Position numbers and translations under genes: made by a program. From UBA1672 sp050633645 (GTDB lineage: Bacteria; Pseudomonadota; Alphaproteobacteria; Micavibrionales; Micavibrionaceae), in NCBI GenBank assembly GCA_050633645.1, contig JBOEGX010000001.1, positions 682,001 through 746,000 on the forward strand: a stretch of 64,000 bases of DNA. The letters are read 5' to 3'. Below, piece by piece: positions 6,759 through 16,303 of the stretch. Position 1 is the stretch's first letter, and every line of letters starts with the position of its first letter. Below the pieces are notes generated by a model that was given only the letters and a program-made list of their open reading frames with translations, did no database searches and had not been told where the DNA came from.

Positions 6759-7882
6759 CGTGTTACCTTACTGTGCCTATGGATTCCGCAGGACATCATC
6801 AAGCCAAAGCCGATGAGAGCCGCAAGCATTGAGGTTCCGCCATATGATACAAGGGGGAGCGGCGCGCCCACAACGGGGATGAGGCCCATCACCATTGAAA
6901 TATTTATAAAGACATAGAGGGAGAAGTTGACGCTGATCCCCAAAGCCAAGAATTTTCCGAATTGGTGTTTGCATTTCAAGGCGGTGCTTAGGCCGACGAT
7001 AAAAATAAGCAGCAACAGACAAAGAAGCCCTATTCCACCAAGCAACCCCCATTCCTCTACCCACAGAGTGAAGATGAAATCAGTTTGTTTTTCAGGCAGA
7101 AAGTTCAAATGGCTTTGCGTACCTTGCAGAAAACCTTTGCCCTCTATGCCGCCTGATCCGATTGCGATTTTGGATTGGGTGATGTGATACCCCGCGCCGA
7201 GGGGATCGGATTCAGGATCGAGGAATGTCATCACCCGCGCCTTTTGATAGGAATGCAAGAATTGCCACGCGATAGGGATGCTTATTGCGACGAGCACGCC
7301 GCCTGTAACAAACAGCCATATTGGGGCGCCGCCCATAAACATCATGCCTGCGCCCGCCATTATAATCATTAGAGATGTCCCAAGATCAGGTTGAAGAAGC
7401 ACCAGACCAACGGGAGCGGCAATAACCAAAGCGGGGATAATTAAAAAACTTAAGCGGCGCGCCTGTTCGGGGCTGGAGCCATGGAAGTGCCGCGCGAGTG
7501 CCATCACCACCGCGATTTTCATAAGCTCTGAGGGTTGGAGCTGCATAAAGCCAAGGTCAATCCATCTTTGTGCGCCCATCCCAACATGCCCCTTGACCTC
7601 TACAAAAACTAACATTGCCATGCCCACAAAATATAACGGCCATGTCAGGCGATACCACCACCTAATATCCATCAATGCGATAATGACCATGCCGATACAA
7701 CCAATGCCAAAGCGCATAACGTGGCGCGATGCCCATTTGCTCATATCCCCGCCAGCGGCAGAATAAAGAGAGGCCACGCCAATGCTTGTGACGCAGATAA
7801 TCAAAAAAATAAGCCACCAGTTTAATTTTGACAGACGTTGGCCAATGGTTAAATCGTGCTCGATAAACATGGAATTCATCAT
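6755..7882 (-). CDS. rodA: Rod-shape SEDS glycosyltransferase RodA
   Basis: A 375-residue multi-pass SEDS protein that polymerises lipid II during elongation together with PBP2. Hallmarks include LQPSELMKIAVVMALARH, LLQPDLGTSLMI and the C-terminal GLIPVVGAPLPLVSYGGTSM. About ten hydrophobic segments are visible. The start overlaps the PBP2 stop by 4 bases and its own stop overlaps the deaminase start. Shorter and lacking the extra N-terminal part of the FtsW at 43.8 kb. Confidence 0.96.
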   Translation of the reverse strand: MMNSMFIEHDLTIGQRLSKLNWWLIFLIICVTSIGVASLYSAAGGDMSKWASRHVMRFGIGCIGMVIIALMDIRWWYRLTWPLYFVGMAMLVFVEVKGHVGMGAQRWIDLGFMQLQPSELMKIAVVMALARHFHGSSPEQARRLSFLIIPALVIAAPVGLVLLQPDLGTSLMIIMAGAGMMFMGGAPIWLFVTGGVLVAISIPIAWQFLHSYQKARVMTFLDPESDPLGAGYHITQSKIAIGSGGIEGKGFLQGTQSHLNFLPEKQTDFIFTLWVEEWGLLGGIGLLCLLLLIFIVGLSTALKCKHQFGKFLALGISVNFSLYVFINISMVMGLIPVVGAPLPLVSYGGTSMLAALIGFGLMMSCGIHRHSKVTR

Positions 7883-9816
7883 TGCGCGTCCCCTTGTATT
7901 CCTACGCCATCCTCATCAGGTTTTCGTGGTGGCCAGCTTCGTAATATATCCTCATTGTTGATCACTTCAGGACGCATATTTGTTTTGGCGGGGTCACGTG
8001 CCTGGGTTTGTTCGAGCAATAGTTTTGCAAGGGGGGCGGCGGCGCTTGATCCCCCGACGCCGTGCTCAACCACGACTGAGCACACATAACGCGGGTTAGA
8101 AATTGGGGCGTAGCCAACAAATAATGCGTGATGGCGTTGTTCCCATGGTAGGTCTTGGTTTTTCACACCTAAACGGCGTTGCTCCTTGGTAATTCTACGC
8201 ACCTGCGCGGTTCCTGTTTTCCCTGCCATTTCAAAGCCTTCTTGATCTATACGAGAGGCTTGTGCCGTTCCACGCGGGCTATTTACAACGCGCTCCATTC
8301 CTTTGAGAACTTCTTTGATATGGGCGGGGTTCATATTCATATCAGGCCATTCTTGGCTCATATTCATTTGTTGACCGCCAATATATCCCGTTAGCCATGG
8401 TTTTACGGCCTTGCCGCCATTTGCAAGACGCGCCGTCATAACCGCCAGTTGCAGCGGCGTTGTCAGAATATAGCCTTGTCCGATACTTGCGACGACACTT
8501 TCACCCGGTTGCCACTTCTCACCTATTGCGGCGCGTTTCCATTTCTGATCAGGAATTAGTCCTTCTGCCTCTTCTAACAGCTCTATCCCTAATTTTTGCC
8601 CTAAACCATAATGCCGCGACATTTCCGCGATTTTGTCAATTCCAACCTCTGTTGACATTTTATAGAAATATGTATCGCAGGATTGTTCCAAGGCCATTTG
8701 TAAATCAACGCGACCATGCCCCGCCTTTTTCCAGCAATGGAATTTTCCATTTCCAAGCTGATAATGACCAGGGCAGAACACGGTTGTGTTTTTATCTATC
8801 ACACCTGCCTTTAACCCTGCGAGCGCCGTTATCATTTTGAATGTAGAGCCTGGTGGATATTGCCCCGCGATGGTTTTATTCGTTTGCGGTTTTGTCGGGT
8901 CATCCCGTATAACTTCCCATTCTTCAATTGAAAGCCCGCGCACAAAGGCATTGGGGTCGAAGGATGGATGAGAGGCCATGGCATATATCGCGCCCGTATG
9001 GGCATCCATAATCACGGCGGAGGCGCTTTTATGCGTTGAAAGCACCTCTTGAGTGTAGCGTTGCAGCTCACCATCGATTGTAAGGGTTACGCGCTTACCT
9101 GATATGGATTCATGACGTTTAAGTTCCCTGACCTCTCGGCCTATTACATTGACCTCAATTTCTGAAGTTCCTGCCTTGCCCCGCAGCTCATCTTCGTGCA
9201 CGCGCTCTATCCCAGTTTTACCAATTTTAACGCCCGGCAGGCGGAGGGCGGGGTTATTGTTGTTTTCCAAATCCTTGACGGAAACAGCGCGGACATAGCC
9301 AATTACATGCGCAGTTGTATCCTTATACGGATAATTCCTGATATCGCCAACATCAATGGATAGGCCGGGAAGATCAGGCAAGTTAACCTCTATCTTTGCA
9401 ACCTCTTCCCATGTCAGATCCTCTTTTATTTTTATGGGTATAAATTTTGCGTTGCGGGAGACCTCTTTCATCGCGCGATTGATATCATATTCGGATACAT
9501 CAATGATTTTTTGGAGTTTTTTGATCGCACCCTCAATATCTTTCACCTGTTCTGGAATTATCAAAACACGGTAATTCTGCGTGTTTACCGCCAATGGAAC
9601 ACCAAAGCGGTCTACGATTTCACCTCGTAGCGGCGACAGTATTTTTATATTAATTCGGTTTTTATCAGATAAGGTTTTATAGCGCGTTCCCTGTGCGATT
9701 TGCAACCAAGCAAGACGCCCACCAAGAATACACAAGCCTATGGCCTGCAACGCACCGATAAAAAAAGCACGGCGGGTGAATTGGCGTTCGCTTTTGTCGT
9801 CCTGCTTGTACAACAT
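7879..9816 (-). CDS. mrdA: Penicillin-binding protein 2 (elongasome transpeptidase)
   Basis: A 645-residue class B PBP. An N-terminal membrane anchor (AFFIGALQAIGLCILGGRLA, residues about 17-36) is followed by the pedestal domain and the transpeptidase domain. The three active-site motifs are PPGSTFKM (catalytic Ser), SCD in LEQSCDTYFYKM, and KTGTAQ. It cross-links peptidoglycan in the lateral wall as partner of RodA, encoded immediately downstream. It lies 19 bases after mreD in the mre operon. Confidence 0.96.
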   Translation of the reverse strand: MLYKQDDKSERQFTRRAFFIGALQAIGLCILGGRLAWLQIAQGTRYKTLSDKNRINIKILSPLRGEIVDRFGVPLAVNTQNYRVLIIPEQVKDIEGAIKKLQKIIDVSEYDINRAMKEVSRNAKFIPIKIKEDLTWEEVAKIEVNLPDLPGLSIDVGDIRNYPYKDTTAHVIGYVRAVSVKDLENNNNPALRLPGVKIGKTGIERVHEDELRGKAGTSEIEVNVIGREVRELKRHESISGKRVTLTIDGELQRYTQEVLSTHKSASAVIMDAHTGAIYAMASHPSFDPNAFVRGLSIEEWEVIRDDPTKPQTNKTIAGQYPPGSTFKMITALAGLKAGVIDKNTTVFCPGHYQLGNGKFHCWKKAGHGRVDLQMALEQSCDTYFYKMSTEVGIDKIAEMSRHYGLGQKLGIELLEEAEGLIPDQKWKRAAIGEKWQPGESVVASIGQGYILTTPLQLAVMTARLANGGKAVKPWLTGYIGGQQMNMSQEWPDMNMNPAHIKEVLKGMERVVNSPRGTAQASRIDQEGFEMAGKTGTAQVRRITKEQRRLGVKNQDLPWEQRHHALFVGYAPISNPRYVCSVVVEHGVGGSSAAAPLAKLLLEQTQARDPAKTNMRPEVINNEDILRSWPPRKPDEDGVGIQGDAQ

Positions 9817-9835
9817 TATGGGTTATTTCATCCTA

Positions 9836-10372
9836 TTACTTCACAGCGCTGTATTGATCTCTCAAAGTTGGTAAAACTTTATGGGATAAATTTAAAACTA
9901 AAAAAACCATTGGAAAGATAAGCGCACCCGACACCATCATTAATATTACGGGGGTGAACGGAGTCCAATGCAAATTGATAAACCCAAAAAGACACCATTG
10001 GATCATCAATGATATCACCATTGTTACGGTGAACCCCAACCATATCATTACAAATGGTTGCCCGATTAGGAATACGCGTTGCTCTGTTATTGCCTGTCTC
10101 AATACCAAAAGTATAAACGCGCTTAGACCCAATGGCATTGATGCGAGCAAATCAAAATATATGCCAATGAAGAAAACGAGTACAGGCGGAATTAATGTGG
10201 GTCGATAGACAGACCAGTAATAAACAACCATCACTATAAGAGGCGCCTCTATTTTTGTGGATAGTGGCGCGGAAAATGACACCATATTCAATGTAAAGAA
10301 CACGAAAATAAGGGCATATGGCACACAAAAACGTATAAAACCGTCAAGCTGTTCTGATAATGCTGTCGACAT
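9836..10372 (-). CDS. mreD: Rod shape-determining protein MreD
   Basis: A 178-residue integral membrane protein with about five hydrophobic segments. MreD sequences diverge widely, and the call leans on position between mreC and mrdA and on the membrane pattern (FDLLASMPLGLSAFILLVLRQ is typical). A strong AGGAGGT ribosome binding site precedes the ATG, overlapping the end of mreC. It links MreC to the SEDS/PBP2 complex. Confidence 0.88.
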   Translation of the reverse strand: MSTALSEQLDGFIRFCVPYALIFVFFTLNMVSFSAPLSTKIEAPLIVMVVYYWSVYRPTLIPPVLVFFIGIYFDLLASMPLGLSAFILLVLRQAITEQRVFLIGQPFVMIWLGFTVTMVISLMIQWCLFGFINLHWTPFTPVILMMVSGALIFPMVFLVLNLSHKVLPTLRDQYSAVK

Positions 10373-10377
10373 CTTTC

Positions 10378-11226
10378 CTACCTCCTTCCTGCTTGTTCTT
10401 TTTCCTGCATAATTTTTACATTTTGCAGAGTGTCTAAATTGGCGAATAGGATCACCTCGTACTCACCTTTTTCAGATCGCTGTATACGACCAACGGGCAA
10501 ACCATGTGGGTAAATGCCGCCATATCCCGATGTGATAATACGTGCGCCCGATGACATATCGCTTTCTTGGGACATATGGATTAAATGCGGAATTGAGGTG
10601 TTTGTTCCCGCCATTATGGCGTGTTGGCTCGTATTTTCAATAACAATGGGGACACGAGAGTTATAATCTGTAATCAATAAAACCCGTGAAGTTTTATCGC
10701 CAACCTCAACCAACCGCCCGATCAGACCATTTTCAGAAAGCACGGCCGCCCCCTTTTTCACGCCTTGATCTTTTCCGACATTCACCAAAAGGCTTTTGGC
10801 GTATGTATTATTGGTATCAGACAGAACACGTGCACCAATATGGTTATATTCTTGCATCGGCGCCATATTCAGGAGCTTACGCAGAGATTTATTCTCTGAA
10901 TCCAAAAGCAGAGCCATTTGATACCATTCTCGAAGCTTGCCGTTTTCCTCGTTCAGGCGCTTATTATCGGCCTGCATCTGAGCGAATCCTGTGACATCAT
11001 GTAAAAATAAAGAAAAGCTTTGAAAGGGAATGCTTGCTATGACAAGTACGGGGGAGAAACTATCCGCGGCGGCGGTGCGCATAACATCAAAAGCATTATG
11101 CTTAAAGGCAGACACTCCCATTAAAACCAATGACAACAGAATTAATATTGAAGACGATAAAGATGCCCCGCCCCATGGCAACGGAAGCTTACGTGCAAAC
11201 CCTCGTGTTTTAGCATGTCGTTTCAA
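10378..11226 (-). CDS. mreC: Rod shape-determining protein MreC
   Basis: A 282-residue protein with one N-terminal membrane segment (SSSILILLSLVLMGVSAF), a coiled-coil region (MQADNKRLNEENGKLREWY) and the periplasmic beta domains with VLSENGLIGRLVEVGDKTSRVLLITD, the classic MreC core. It organises the elongasome in the periplasm. The only start that keeps the basic cytosolic tail is a TTG at 11226; the next ATG falls inside the membrane segment. Second gene of the operon, 68 bases after mreB. Confidence 0.94.
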   Translation of the reverse strand: MKRHAKTRGFARKLPLPWGGASLSSSILILLSLVLMGVSAFKHNAFDVMRTAAADSFSPVLVIASIPFQSFSLFLHDVTGFAQMQADNKRLNEENGKLREWYQMALLLDSENKSLRKLLNMAPMQEYNHIGARVLSDTNNTYAKSLLVNVGKDQGVKKGAAVLSENGLIGRLVEVGDKTSRVLLITDYNSRVPIVIENTSQHAIMAGTNTSIPHLIHMSQESDMSSGARIITSGYGGIYPHGLPVGRIQRSEKGEYEVILFANLDTLQNVKIMQEKEQAGRR

Positions 11227-11294
11227 AACGTTTATCTAAATCGTAAATACGGAAAAAGAAGCCCCATGCCTCTTTTTTAACCTATGCAATAAAA

Positions 11295-12335
11295 TTAATA
11301 TGTGCCAATCAGTACATGGCGCAATGACTTCCCAGCCTCTAATGCATGGCCCGTTCCCAGTGCCACACATGATAGAGGATCATCTGCAAGCGTTACAGCA
11401 AGCCCCGTTGCGTGACGCAGAACAAAATCAAGATTGGTGAGCAACGCCCCGCCACCCGTCAATACAATTCCCTTATCAACGATATCTGCGGCGAGTTCAG
11501 GCGCGGTGTGTTCAAGAGCTACTTTCACGCCTTCAACAATTTGCCCTACGGGCTCTGCCAATGCTTCGGCGACTTGGCGCTCTGTTACTACGATTTCTTT
11601 CGGGACTCCGTTGAGAAGATCACGTCCGCGAATCTCCATTGTACGCCCTTCCCCATCACCAGGGATACAGGCCGAGCCGATTTCTTTTTTGATTCGCTCT
11701 GCTGTGCTTTCACCGATGAGCAAGTTATGAACGCGGCGGATATAGGCGATGATGGCCTCATCCATTTTATCGCCGCCCACACGGACAGAGCGTGCATAGA
11801 CAATTCCCCCAAGGGATATAACGGCGACCTCAGTTGTTCCACCGCCAATATCAACGACCATAGAACCTGTGGCTTCGGTCACGGGTAAACCAGCTCCTAT
11901 GGCTGCGGCCATGGGTTCTTCGATCAGGCCAACTTCACTTGCTCCTGCGCTTTCGGCTGATTCTTGAATTGCACGACGTTCAACAGCAGTAGAGCCAGAT
12001 GGCACGCATATAATCATTTTAGGAGAAACGAAAGAGCGACGATTATGCACTTTACGAATAAAGTGTTTGATCATAGCCTCTGTCACTTCGAAATCGGCGA
12101 TCACGCCATCACGTAAAGGACGCGTTGCAACGATTGTCCCAGGTGTTCGGCCAAGCATCTGCTTTGCCTCATTCCCAACAGCAAGCGTTTGTTTTTTACC
12201 GCCAACCATTGATATTGCGACAACCGAAGGCTCATTCAACACGATACCTTGATCCTTCACATATACCAATGTGTTTGCCGTACCCAAGTCGATGGCCATA
12301 TCGGCCGACATAAATCCAAATAATTTGGAGAACAT
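11295..12335 (-). CDS. mreB: Rod shape-determining protein MreB (bacterial actin)
   Basis: A 346-residue actin-like ATPase. The phosphate-1 motif (MAIDLGTANTLVYV), phosphate-2 (VVDIGGGTTEVAVISLGG) and adenosine motif (GIVLTGGGALL) are all present. The N terminus MFSKLFGF is the amphipathic membrane-binding helix. Start 12335 is preferred to a GTG 12 bases earlier because AGGTGGGA sits at the right distance. It leads the mreBCD-mrdA-rodA operon and is followed by a 68-base gap. Confidence 0.97.
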   Translation of the reverse strand: MFSKLFGFMSADMAIDLGTANTLVYVKDQGIVLNEPSVVAISMVGGKKQTLAVGNEAKQMLGRTPGTIVATRPLRDGVIADFEVTEAMIKHFIRKVHNRRSFVSPKMIICVPSGSTAVERRAIQESAESAGASEVGLIEEPMAAAIGAGLPVTEATGSMVVDIGGGTTEVAVISLGGIVYARSVRVGGDKMDEAIIAYIRRVHNLLIGESTAERIKKEIGSACIPGDGEGRTMEIRGRDLLNGVPKEIVVTERQVAEALAEPVGQIVEGVKVALEHTAPELAADIVDKGIVLTGGGALLTNLDFVLRHATGLAVTLADDPLSCVALGTGHALEAGKSLRHVLIGTY

Positions 12336-12443
12336 GAAAAGTCCCACCTATAAGATTAGAAAGTAATAATTAATAGGGTATAGCAGAAGAAAATACAGAA
12401 TGCACCACATGTATTGAAGAGAAGTGATTCTTTTCAACAAAAC

Positions 12444-12471
12444 AAAACCGCGGAAGCATTTCCACGGTTTT
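12444..12471 (-). terminator. Rho-independent terminator downstream of rpmJ
   Basis: A 12-bp stem (AAAACCGTGGAA with TTCCGCGGTTTT on the minus strand, one G-T pair) closes a four-base loop and continues into TTTTG. It lies 27 bases after the rpmJ stop and separates rpmJ from the mre operon. The U-rich tail is partly inside the stem, and the near symmetry means it could act in both directions. Confidence 0.7.
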
Positions 12472-12498
12472 ACAAAATACGATTATGTGCAGAAAAAA

Positions 12499-12624
12499 TT
12501 ATCCCTGACGCGCCTTGAAGCGTGGATTTTTCTTGTTAATCACATATACGCGCCCTTTGCGACGAATAACGCGGCAATTACGATCACGGTTTTTTAATGT
12601 TTTTAGAGAATTAACAACTTTCAT
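12499..12624 (-). CDS. rpmJ: 50S ribosomal protein L36
   Basis: A 41-residue basic protein beginning MKVVNSLKTLKNRDRNCRV and ending NPRFKARQG. This is the longer L36 form with only one of the four zinc-site cysteines kept (the single Cys in RNCRV), so it is the zinc-independent type. It is preceded by a good promoter and followed by its own terminator, so it is monocistronic. Confidence 0.95.
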   Translation of the reverse strand: MKVVNSLKTLKNRDRNCRVIRRKGRVYVINKKNPRFKARQG

Positions 12625-12661
12625 TTCTCAAATTCCTGCTTAAAATACTTATTAGGTGGCG

Positions 12662-12691
12662 AACATAGCCATCGCTTGCCTATATTGTCAA
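12662..12691 (-). promoter_or_regulatory. Sigma-70-type promoter for rpmJ
   Basis: On the minus strand TTGACA (12691-12686) and TATGTT (12667-12662) are separated by 18 bases. The implied transcript start is near 12655, about 30 bases before the rpmJ ATG. Confidence 0.55.
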
Positions 12692-12786
12692 GCATTCTTG
12701 TTAATATTATTAAAAAAATTAACCAAAGAGTAATATAATGTGCGCATAGTGTAGGCGTGTGGGTAAAAATTCGAGATTTATAGGGC

Positions 12787-14007
12787 ATGACTTCTTCAGA
12801 TTCATCACAAAAAAATTTTAAGGCTGGCGAAATAATTATGCGTCAAGGCGATAATGGTGCGAATGCATTTATCATCGAGAACGGACGCGTTGAGATTACG
12901 CTTGAGCGCCCCGATGGTGAGGTTGTTGTTGTCGGCACGCGCGGGGAAGGATCGATGATTGGAGAAATGTCATTGATTGATAACGCTCCAAGGACAGCCA
13001 CTGTGACCGCGACAGAGGATTGTGTTGTTCTTGAAATTACTGTTGATGACTTTTCACGCAGGCTTGAAAACGCGGATCCCGTATTACGTATGACAATGCA
13101 AGTTATCTTAACGCGTTACCGAGACACACTGACTCGCGCGAATATTACAAAGGATAATAACCTATGGCCAATGGCGGAAAGCGTAGAGCGCGCCTATCTT
13201 GATAAAGCAGACGCCGTCGATAAAATTCGTATTGCCAATGATTTTAAAGAGGCACTTAAAAATAATGAAATCACATTGCATTATCAGCCATTGATTGATT
13301 TTAAAACAGGTGAAGTTGACGGATTTGAAGCCCTTATGAGATGGATACATCCGGAAAAGGGATTTATTTCTCCTGGCGTCTTTATACCTATTATTGAGGA
13401 AAACGGACAAATATTAGAAGCGAGTAAATGGGCATTTCGTGAATCATGTAATGCGCTAAAACGGATACAGGAAAAATCAAATTACCATCACCCTCTTCAT
13501 ATGAGTGTCAATTTCTCTAGCACTGATTTTTCATCCGATGGATTTGTCGAAAATATTTACAATACAATCAGTGAAACTGATATTCAGCCAGAGCGCATTC
13601 ATTTGGAAATCACAGAACGCCTTTTAATGGCGCAACCAGAAACGGCGAAAGAGACCTTAAATATGTGTCGTAAGGCCGGCATGGGGATTTCTATTGATGA
13701 TTTCGGAACGGGATATTCATCACTGAGCTATCTTCACTCTTTCCCGATTAACACATTGAAAGTTGATCAGAGCTTTGTGCGGGATATGGATACAAAGGCC
13801 AGCTCACGCGAGCTTGTGCGATCCGTTGTTAGTTTGGGTAAAAATTTGGGCATGAAAATTGTTGCAGAAGGCGTGGAAACCTTGGCGGAGGCGCGCATCC
13901 TGAAAGAAATGGATTGTGATTTCGCGCAAGGATATTATTTTGCAAAGCCTATGGCGGAAAAAGACGTGATAGACATCGTTAAAAACTGGCAAGCAGCAGA
14001 GATTTAA
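12787..14007 (+). CDS. Cyclic-nucleotide-binding domain - EAL c-di-GMP phosphodiesterase
   Basis: A 406-residue soluble protein with two domains. Residues about 8-110 form a CRP-like cyclic-nucleotide pocket; the phosphate-binding cassette GEMSLIDNAPRTATV has its key Glu (about 60) and Arg (about 69). Residues about 148-400 are an EAL domain with the full catalytic set: FEALMRW, HLEITERLL, IDDFGTGYSSL, KVDQSFV and EGVET. There is no GGDEF domain, so it should only degrade c-di-GMP. The gene is convergent with a CHASE2 adenylate cyclase gene (7-base gap), suggesting that cAMP or cGMP gates c-di-GMP breakdown. The ligand is inferred. Confidence 0.92.
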   Translation: MTSSDSSQKNFKAGEIIMRQGDNGANAFIIENGRVEITLERPDGEVVVVGTRGEGSMIGEMSLIDNAPRTATVTATEDCVVLEITVDDFSRRLENADPVLRMTMQVILTRYRDTLTRANITKDNNLWPMAESVERAYLDKADAVDKIRIANDFKEALKNNEITLHYQPLIDFKTGEVDGFEALMRWIHPEKGFISPGVFIPIIEENGQILEASKWAFRESCNALKRIQEKSNYHHPLHMSVNFSSTDFSSDGFVENIYNTISETDIQPERIHLEITERLLMAQPETAKETLNMCRKAGMGISIDDFGTGYSSLSYLHSFPINTLKVDQSFVRDMDTKASSRELVRSVVSLGKNLGMKIVAEGVETLAEARILKEMDCDFAQGYYFAKPMAEKDVIDIVKNWQAAEI

Positions 14008-14014
14008 AATTCAT

Positions 14015-16303
14015 TTATTTCACAGTTGATATATAAATTCCGTCCCAATCTTTTGCGGGCGGCGTTGCCATGAGTTCATTCATGCGTGCCTCATATATAT
14101 CATACAGCGCTGTGCCCTGCTCACCCGATAGCTTTTTGCACTTTACGACATCTTCAAGAGCTGCTTTGAAATTTTGACTGCGATAGTTTTGTAACATGGT
14201 TTCGTGCATTTCTCGCCATTTTATAAACTCGCCCTTCACCGCATAATCAGTATCGCCCAAGAGCGCATAGATACGTTCGGGTTTATTTTTCCCAACGACC
14301 TTGATTTGATCTAGCTCTAGAATGGCCATATCCGTGACGTGATTATATGTTTTTTCACCAATCAGGATATTAACGCCGTATTGCTTTGTCTGTCCCTCTA
14401 ATCGAGAGGCCATGTTCACAGTATCACCAAGAGCAGAATAAGCGAAGCGTTGTTTTGATCCCATATTGCCGACGGCGCATTCGCCGCTATTTATCCCTAT
14501 ACCAGCCTGAAGGAGCACGGGTTCTTTACCCAATTCAATGGCGCGTTTTTTTACTTGTTCGTTAATGGGGGCAAGTTTGTTTTGCATTTCCAGAGCAGCA
14601 AAACACGCTTCGCGCTCATGGTTTTCAATGTCTTTCGGGGCGTTCCAAAAGCACATCATCGCATCACCGATATACTTATCTATCGTGCCTTTATGAGCCA
14701 TAACCGTATCCGTCATCGTGGTCAGGAATTCATTCATCAGGTTAATCAGCTCTTCAGGACTTAGCCCCTCTGATATAGTTGTGAACTTTCGGATATCGGT
14801 AAACATTACGGTGATATCACGGTTTTCTCCGCCGAGACGCAATTTTTCTGGGTTAGCTTCTAAATCGCGCATCACATCGGGCGCGACATACATGCCGAAG
14901 GCGCTTCTGATTTGCTTACGTTTCATTTCCGCGCGGGCATAAGACAGGACGGTTGAGAGAATGAAAATCGTCAACACCGAAATTGATGGATAAACAGGAT
15001 CAAGCAACAAACCATAATCCACATACATAAAATACGCGCCAAAGGCGGCGATAGATATTAAAGTGACACAGAGCAGAACAGAAATTAAAACACCAATAAA
15101 GGCGGACAGGATAATAAAGCTTGTACCCACCACAATGATAAACATTGCCTCCACCCCCTTTGTTATAGTTGGCCGCAGCAAATATTGGCCAGATAAAACC
15201 TGTTCAATTACATTTGCGTGGACCTCAACCCCTGGCCTGAAAGGGCGTAAGGGAGTGCTTCGCAAGTCTTTTAGCCCTTCGGCGCTTGCCCCGATCAGAA
15301 CGATTTTATCCTTTACAAAAGCATTGGATTCTTCCGCATAGTTTTCATCGATAAGCTTATAGGCAGAGATATAATCTTGTTTTTCACAGATCATCTTCGG
15401 GTTTTTGATGTCTTGCGCGTTACAAAAATTCCGATAATACACATTTAAAACACCATCCTTTTCAACAGGTATTTTTATCTGCTTGTCTTTTAATAGGACA
15501 CGATAATCTGTGTCGATGATGCTTTTTTCTTCTGGCGAGGTTTCAACAAGATAAATCATTCCCTTTCGCCCCGAAAAGCCCACACGCAGAGCTTCTAAAG
15601 ATAGTGAAGGGTAGAGCGTTTTATTGTTGGAAAACAGCATCCCTGCCCGCCTTAATACGCCATCTGCATCAGGTTTGGCCATAAAACTGCCGTTGCCTGC
15701 TGCGTTTTTCACGATGTTAGGAAGATTTACCGCCGCCCCGTCGAATTTCGATGCATTATTGAGGAACACGCCCTTAATATTGCCACGAGCAAGAAATCTT
15801 TTTTTATCTAGAGGGGCTGCTTCTGCGCTGGACTGACCATAGGTAAAGGCCGTCACGAATATTTTAGAATCCTTTATGGCGCGCGCAAATACATGGTCAT
15901 AATTATATATATCTTGTGTGCTTTTAAGCTGCTCTGCGAGTTTCGGAAAATCACTTTCAGAGAGTTGCGCAAGATAATATTGCGGAGATGTTCTGTCTTC
16001 TTCGGCGAATACTCCATCAAAGGCAATCACCTTAGCGCCTTTTTCAGTTAAAGACGCTGTTAATTGCGCCATTATTTTTCGTGACCATGGCCATTGCCCC
16101 AGAGCCCTGAGCGAATCCTCGTCTATATCGACGATCACCACATCATCCCGCGCAGAGCGTGGGTGAGTCTTATTAAACTGGTCAAAAACGGCGTGTTGCA
16201 ATTCGGTGCGGATGGGATGAGATGAATCGCTAAACCATACGAAGCCTGCCAGTAGAGAGAATAAGAGGGTATAGTGAAAAAAAGCCCAAAAATATTGTTT
16301 CAT
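14015..16303 (-). CDS. CHASE2-domain membrane adenylate cyclase (class III)
   Basis: A 762-residue sensor enzyme. After one N-terminal membrane segment comes an extracytoplasmic CHASE2 domain (DDVVIVDIDEDSLRALGQWPWSR, about residues 55-330), then three membrane segments (about 375-460) and a class III cyclase domain. Metal and substrate residues are visible in VMFTDIRKFT, IDKYIGDAMMCFWNAP and ALGDTVNMASRLEG; the Lys-Asp combination favours ATP over GTP. The ATG at 16303 shares a base with the stop of the HlyD gene and follows GGGAGAGG, so it is translationally coupled to the type I secretion genes. Confidence 0.92.
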   Translation of the reverse strand: MKQYFWAFFHYTLLFSLLAGFVWFSDSSHPIRTELQHAVFDQFNKTHPRSARDDVVIVDIDEDSLRALGQWPWSRKIMAQLTASLTEKGAKVIAFDGVFAEEDRTSPQYYLAQLSESDFPKLAEQLKSTQDIYNYDHVFARAIKDSKIFVTAFTYGQSSAEAAPLDKKRFLARGNIKGVFLNNASKFDGAAVNLPNIVKNAAGNGSFMAKPDADGVLRRAGMLFSNNKTLYPSLSLEALRVGFSGRKGMIYLVETSPEEKSIIDTDYRVLLKDKQIKIPVEKDGVLNVYYRNFCNAQDIKNPKMICEKQDYISAYKLIDENYAEESNAFVKDKIVLIGASAEGLKDLRSTPLRPFRPGVEVHANVIEQVLSGQYLLRPTITKGVEAMFIIVVGTSFIILSAFIGVLISVLLCVTLISIAAFGAYFMYVDYGLLLDPVYPSISVLTIFILSTVLSYARAEMKRKQIRSAFGMYVAPDVMRDLEANPEKLRLGGENRDITVMFTDIRKFTTISEGLSPEELINLMNEFLTTMTDTVMAHKGTIDKYIGDAMMCFWNAPKDIENHEREACFAALEMQNKLAPINEQVKKRAIELGKEPVLLQAGIGINSGECAVGNMGSKQRFAYSALGDTVNMASRLEGQTKQYGVNILIGEKTYNHVTDMAILELDQIKVVGKNKPERIYALLGDTDYAVKGEFIKWREMHETMLQNYRSQNFKAALEDVVKCKKLSGEQGTALYDIYEARMNELMATPPAKDWDGIYISTVK

